A DNA stretch of 11,308 bases. Source: Larix sibirica. Taxonomy: Eukaryota > Streptophyta > Pinopsida > Pinales > Pinaceae. The stretch covers positions 5,554-16,861 of the forward strand of contig NWUY0300031597.1 of NCBI GenBank assembly GCA_004151065.3, written 5' to 3'. Made by a program: the position numbers and the translations under genes. This document shows, in pieces, positions 8,558-11,308 of this stretch (its first letter is position 1; every line of letters begins with the position of its first letter). The notes under the pieces are model-generated. The model ran no database searches. It was not told where the DNA came from and saw only the letters and a program-made list of their open reading frames with translations.

Positions 8558-8932
8558 GTAAGAAAATACTAGAGCTGAACATAAAATATAAGAGAGAAAT
8601 AGATCAAACTTGAGAAAGAACCCTTGTATTAATAATGTCCAAAAGAGAGAGTGATGTTCGCTTGGCTCTTCGATGGGCCAACCACCTATGAGCGGATCTC
8701 TAAAAACAATAACAATCCTTGATCACATTACACAACCTTCTACTCTTTATATAGTGCATCAATAACAAAAAACCTACCTACCTGTGGTCCAACTATTAAA
8801 AGGGTTGATCACCTAGTGGGTCTTTCATATTGAGTAACTATCTAATAAACCTTATTCAAAGCACATGGCCTCGTACATCGATAAATTAGTCAGTATCCTC
8901 AAAGTAGAGGGGTCAGGTTAGAACCCTAGAAT
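8558..8932 (-). repeat. 3' LTR of the chromovirus (edges approximate)
   Basis: It lies directly downstream of the chromodomain and polypurine tract. On the minus strand it contains CTATATAAAGAG as a TATA box, followed by a pyrimidine-rich transcribed part with TCTCTCTTTTGG and ATTAATACAAGG. A TG start could be at 8915 (TGACCCCTC), and a CA end at about 8576 (TTATGTTCA) or 8557 (TTTTCTTACA). The implied 340-375 bp would suit a small chromovirus LTR. With the 5' LTR missing, neither edge can be confirmed. Confidence 0.5.
8746..8753 (-). promoter_or_regulatory. TATA box in the chromovirus LTR
   Basis: TATATAAA on the minus strand sits inside the presumed LTR about 160-190 bp downstream of its start. 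Transcription would be expected to begin roughly 30 bases further on, near 8715. The match is strong, but activity is unlikely in so decayed an element. Confidence 0.5.
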
Positions 8933-8933
8933 G

Positions 8934-8944
8934 CCTTCCCCTTC
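8934..8944 (-). promoter_or_regulatory. Polypurine tract
   Basis: GAAGGGGAAGG on the minus strand follows the chromodomain stop by about 16 bases, the position where plus-strand DNA synthesis of an LTR element is primed. An LTR should start within a few bases, but the bases after it read CATTCTAGG with no clean TG, so that junction has mutated. Confidence 0.6.
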
Positions 8945-8960
8945 AAAAACAACATTATCC

Positions 8961-9380
8961 TTAAGGATGGAGATGAGGAAACTCCTTCAAAATGGAAGAT
9001 GGTTCCCAAGTAGCATCTTTTGGTTGCATATCCTTCCATGAGAGAACTTCTTGGATAGTGCACTGGCGGAGGCATCGCTCTTGGGTGGCCAAAACTACTT
9101 TTGGCTTGAGCCAAATGAAGGCTTCTTCATCAAGTTCTAGTAAGGTAGTTTGAACATAGAAATTTTGTCCCATAACCTTCTTCAAACAAGAAACATGAAA
9201 TACTGGGTGGATCGTGGATTGTGCTGGAAGAGCTAATTTGTATGCCACATATCCAATGCATTGTATAATTTGATATGGGCCATAAAATTTTGATGCCAAC
9301 TTTTGTTGACCTTTAGATTTAAGACATGTTTTCTTATAGGGATGGATATGAAGGAACACCTGATCCCATACTTCAAAGGA
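8961..9380 (-). pseudogene. Integrase C-terminus: GPY/F module and chromodomain
   Basis: This is the longest unbroken piece of the chromovirus polyprotein, about 140 codons ending at the natural stop near 8961. Counting from 9359, the GPY/F module is K-F-Y-G-P-Y at residues 24-29, followed by A-Y-K-L-A-L-P and I-H-P-V-F-H-V-S. The chromodomain occupies about residues 99-132, with W108, the D-A-T-W-E motif (115-119) and a C-terminal helix. In chromoviruses this domain is thought to direct integration toward heterochromatin by binding modified histone H3. E-V-L-S-W-K appears to lack one residue where family members have V-K-W or similar, so the aromatic cage is probably damaged. It is cut from the integrase core by a frameshift near 9380-9390 and has an in-frame stop at 9386, so it cannot be made as part of integrase. 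Confidence 0.85.
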
Positions 9381-9390
9381 ACGTCAAGCA

Positions 9391-9940
9391 ATGTTGGTCT
9401 ACTTGTTGTTTCATGTGATATTGAGCCATAATCAAATTTTCCTTAAGTATGTGTAGAATGAATTTACGATTGTGAATCATACTATATGTTGCATGCACCA
9501 TTGAGGTCCTTGGAAGATATGAAACGATTGGAGGTGGTTATTGGACATAGAATACTTCATATGGGATCATTATTGTAGGACCATGATAAGTGGTATTATA
9601 CCACCATTCAGCTAGAGATAACCACTGCATCCACTGGTGCTGCTTTTCTGAAGCAAAACATCTCAAATAGATTTCTAAGAACTTGTTGACTGCTTTTGTC
9701 TAGCCATCTATTTGGGGATGATAAAATGTGCTCTTTCGCAATTGGGTTCCATGTAGAAAAACTCTTTCCAAAATTTGTTGGTAAAAGTGGGATCCCTATC
9801 TGACACAATCGAAGTGGGCATATAGTGGATATTAAAATTTTGATCCAAAAAAACTTGGGCAGCAATTGTTGGAGTAAAGAAGTGTTGTAGGGCACAAAAG
9901 TGTGCATATTTGGAAAGTCAATTGATTAGCACCTGATGAC
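9391..9940 (-). pseudogene. Integrase catalytic core, second half, broken in two frames
   Basis: One frame carries L-S-K-Y-A-H-F-C-A-L-Q-H (about 9917-9882) and V-S-D-R-D-P-T-F (9806-9783), including the second catalytic Asp at 9800-9798. A frameshift near 9750 then moves the reading into another frame with F-Y-H-P-Q-I-D-G (9726-9703), followed by a stop at 9702-9700 and Lys at 9696-9694 where the catalytic Glu belongs. The spacing from the second Asp fits DD35E once the shift is allowed for. Downstream W-L-S-L-A-E-W-W-Y-N-T-T-Y-H is well preserved. A further stop lies at 9540-9538. The Gln-to-stop and Glu-to-Lys changes are inferred against the family motif T-D-G-Q-T-E. Confidence 0.85.
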
Positions 9941-10198
9941 TGATTTGTTGCTTGCTTTTGGGAGACTTGCCATAAAATCCATGGAGATGTTTGTCCAAAT
10001 AGTAGTTGGGATTGGCAATGGATGCAATGCCCCTAGAGTCTTCATTGTCTCACTCTTGCTCCTTTGACATGTGTCACATTCAACCACAAAAGTATGTGTA
10101 TCCTTCTTCATTCCTTCCCAAAAGAAAGATCATCTATCACATTCATAGGTTTTCCGAAATCTTGAATGACCTACTATAGGAGATGAATGCAACTATTA
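9940..10198 (-). pseudogene. Integrase H2C2 zinc finger and start of the catalytic core
   Basis: In one frame the zinc finger is complete in spacing: His at 10189 and 10168, Cys at 10078 and 10069, giving H-X6-H-X29-C-X2-C. This domain helps integrase bind the element ends. A stop (TGA, 10132-10130) interrupts the finger between the second His and the Cys pair. The core then begins with W-T-N-I-S-M-D-F, whose Asp at 9979-9977 is the first catalytic residue. Reading is lost by a frameshift near 9937. Confidence 0.85.
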
Positions 10199-10486
10199 TA
10201 GTATCTGGTGTTTCAAAGTTGAATTTGGCACAAGGAAAAGGAAACCTTTATGCCACAAGGTATCTTGTTGCCATGTGTAGAATTTGGGAGGATTGAGGTC
10301 CTCTTGAAATCATTTGATAAGTTGAGACACCTCATCATGTGTTAACCAATCTCATCATGCTTCTACTAACCATTCTAGTATTGGTGATGATAAAGAAAAT
10401 AGATATTTGTCTTCTTCATGTTTTCTAGATAAGGAATATGCCACCACTTTGTCCTTGTCCTTTTTATAGATAATCTTCTAATCATA
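10199..10486 (-). pseudogene. RNase H C-terminal tail and RNase H-integrase linker
   Basis: After the frameshift at 10486 the frame gives K-I-I-Y-K-K-D-K-D-K-V-V-A-Y-S-L-S-R-K. This corresponds to the A-D-A-L-S-R segment at the end of gypsy RNase H, with the usual Asp replaced by Tyr. The linker with W-L-T-H-D-E-V-S-Q-L and T-W-Q-Q-D-T-L-W-H-K-G follows, a typical run-in to the H2C2 finger. Stops at 10480, 10357, 10354, 10312, 10198 and 10195 break it. Confidence 0.75.
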
Positions 10487-10800
10487 CCTATCATCTTAGT
10501 GATCCACTTGTGTTGTTTAGGATATGACAACCTTTGTTCCAAAAAATACTTCAAACTATGATGAACTGTTTTGATCTGAAAGTGCTCGCCAATGAGATAG
10601 GGGTGCCAAGTTTCAACTGCATGAAGCATGTCCATAATCTCTTTCTCATAAATGGATTCGCCCAAATTCAAATTGCATAATTGTTTAATAGTGAAGGTCA
10701 ATGGGTTCCCTCCTTGCATGAGTACTGCTCCTAGATCGTGGCCCAACATGTGAGTAATCTTTGAGCTTTTATCTCTCTTTGAAAATGTTGTGGAGTAAAT
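10487..10800 (-). pseudogene. Ty3/gypsy RNase H domain
   Basis: RNase H removes the RNA strand during reverse transcription. The readable core runs from G-A-V-L-M-Q-G-G (about 10731) through K-Q-L-C and S-I-Y-E-K-E, then A-V-E-T-W-H-P-Y-L and H-H-S-L-K-Y-F-L-E-Q-R, to Q-H-K-W-I-T-K-M (about 10490). The catalytic Glu of Y-E-K-E is kept. The Asp of the T-D-H-H-S-L motif is Val (10566-10564), and the C-D-A-S-G start is unreadable, apparently through a small deletion near 10745. Upstream the usual T-P-D-F-S-K-like link to reverse transcriptase is barely traceable, and the reverse transcriptase itself is absent. Confidence 0.85.
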
Positions 10801-10945
10801 TGTAAATCCATTGAAATAGTTCATCACAACATATATTTTAATATTTTATAATCTCTATTATAAAGTGTTTTATCTTATATTACATATTTAATGTTACTCG
10901 ATTAATGCTAAAATACATTGAAATGAAAGAAACAATCAAATAGTA
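10801..10945. other. AT-rich sequence at the truncation of the chromovirus
   Basis: Where reverse transcriptase should continue on the minus strand there is instead very AT-rich DNA (for example ATATATTTTAATATTTTATAATC at about 10831-10853) without coding trace. The junction therefore marks a deletion, a truncation or a later insertion. The exact breakpoint is within about 30 bp of 10800. Confidence 0.55.
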
Positions 10946-11060
10946 GACCATCCACACAAATAACACAAGATATACCCTAGGAAAACCCACTACAGGAAAA
11001 TCCCAACTTGAAGTTGAGTCATGTGCTCTATTCTTTTCTTCTCATCTATAAAAAAAAATA
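10946..11060 (-). repeat. Possible copia-like LTR fragment
   Basis: On the minus strand the segment reads GGGATTTTCCTGTAGTGGG then TTTTCCTAGGGTATATCTTGTGTTATTTGTGTGG. Similar wording (GGGTTTTCC followed by ATCTTGTGTTAT) is familiar from the transcribed part of many plant copia LTRs. TATAGATGAGAAG upstream (near 11041) may be the remnant of a TATA box region. There is no second copy in the window and no defined edges, so this is a resemblance from memory only. The palindrome CAACTTGAAGTTG at 11004-11016 lies inside it. Confidence 0.3.
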
Positions 11061-11308
11061 CAAATAAAATGGGCACTCACTATGCAATTTCCATGGACAC
11101 TATGGCCAGTACGACTGCTACACGATCTTCTACTTCCTTCATTCTACCTCAATATCCCACTCCCAAATGCTCTTCTCAACTATGGAACAATACAATACAA
11201 TAATAATGGAACCCCGTCTTTTCCTAGCAACCTAGTATTTAATATAGTTTGATAGCCATCTAGGGTTAGGGTAAAGGATTTTGGACCCTCTAGAATCTTC
11301 TTGAAAAT
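11061..11308. other. Unassigned window end
   Basis: No domain, repeat or RNA gene was recognised. The 60-codon plus-strand open frame at 11021-11203 is rich in Ser and Thr and has no recognisable motif; it is probably chance. Confidence 0.5.

Larger units (their letters stand above)
8558..10800 (-). mobile_element. 5'-truncated Ty3/gypsy chromovirus
   Basis: The 3' half of a Ty3/gypsy element is readable on the minus strand in the fixed gypsy order: RNase H, H2C2 zinc finger, DD35E integrase, GPY/F module, chromodomain, polypurine tract and LTR. The integrase-linked chromodomain identifies it as a chromovirus. The GPY/F and following I-H-P-V-F-H-V-S segment suggest the Reina-like side of the group, a tentative subgroup call. 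No gag, protease or reverse transcriptase was found above about 10800, where the sequence changes abruptly to AT-rich DNA, so the element is truncated there. About ten in-frame stops and at least four frameshifts show it is long dead. The lower edge is uncertain because the LTR end is not fixed. Confidence 0.85.

Noticed and set aside
8926-9114. 62-codon minus-strand open frame
   Set aside because: It overlaps the chromodomain in another frame and has no motif of its own.
9608-9907. 99-codon minus-strand open frame taken as a single protein
   Set aside because: The integrase landmarks in this interval are in the other two minus-strand frames; this frame is a shadow.
11261-11277. Interstitial telomere repeat (CTAGGGTTAGGGTAAAGG)
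   Set aside because: Only two imperfect units are present, too few to distinguish from chance.
1-11308. CRISPR array, bacterial operon or phage
   Set aside because: No regular spacer-repeat pattern, no operon-like gene packing; the recognisable proteins are plant LTR-retrotransposon domains.

Overview
This window looks like intergenic DNA from a plant with a large, repeat-rich nuclear genome. It is AT-rich, visibly poor in CG, and no reading frame on either strand looks like a host gene. The recognisable coding traces are decayed LTR retrotransposons of the plant Ty1/copia and Ty3/gypsy (chromovirus) kinds, broken by stops and frameshifts. A conifer or other gymnosperm would fit the style of decay, but this is an impression and not proof. 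I found no rRNA, tRNA, CRISPR array or intact protein-coding gene.

Layout. Positions 1 to about 2860 are unassigned AT-rich sequence with one short tandem duplication (1712-1782). At 2863-2932 a minus-strand stretch carries motifs reminiscent of hammerhead-ribozyme cores. At about 3060-3840 there is a plus-strand LTR-like stretch with a TATA box and a repeated TTCCTG motif. At 4161-6208 I reconstruct a minus-strand copia-type element. It has two diverged terminal repeats (4161-4331 and 6033-6208), a degenerate primer-binding site just inside the upper one, a long repetitive leader, and a broken gag with a UBN2-type core and a zinc knuckle. No pol was recognised. At 6209-7999 nothing is assignable. 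At 8000-8440 a pair of short direct repeats (54 of 56 bases identical in the core) encloses about 300 bp and resembles a TRIM.

From about 8558 to 10800 lies the 3' half of a minus-strand Ty3/gypsy chromovirus. In its own 5'-3' direction it reads RNase H, H2C2 zinc finger, integrase core, GPY/F module, chromodomain, polypurine tract and an LTR with a TATA box. Gag, protease and reverse transcriptase are missing, so the element is truncated at about 10800. The last 500 bp hold a possible fragment of another LTR and otherwise nothing recognised.

The pieces do not form a working system. They are layered insertions in different states of decay. The most informative details are the loss of the catalytic glutamate and an adjacent stop in the integrase DD35E motif, the prevalence of stops explicable by C-to-T change, and the gag-bearing, pol-less architecture of the copia element.
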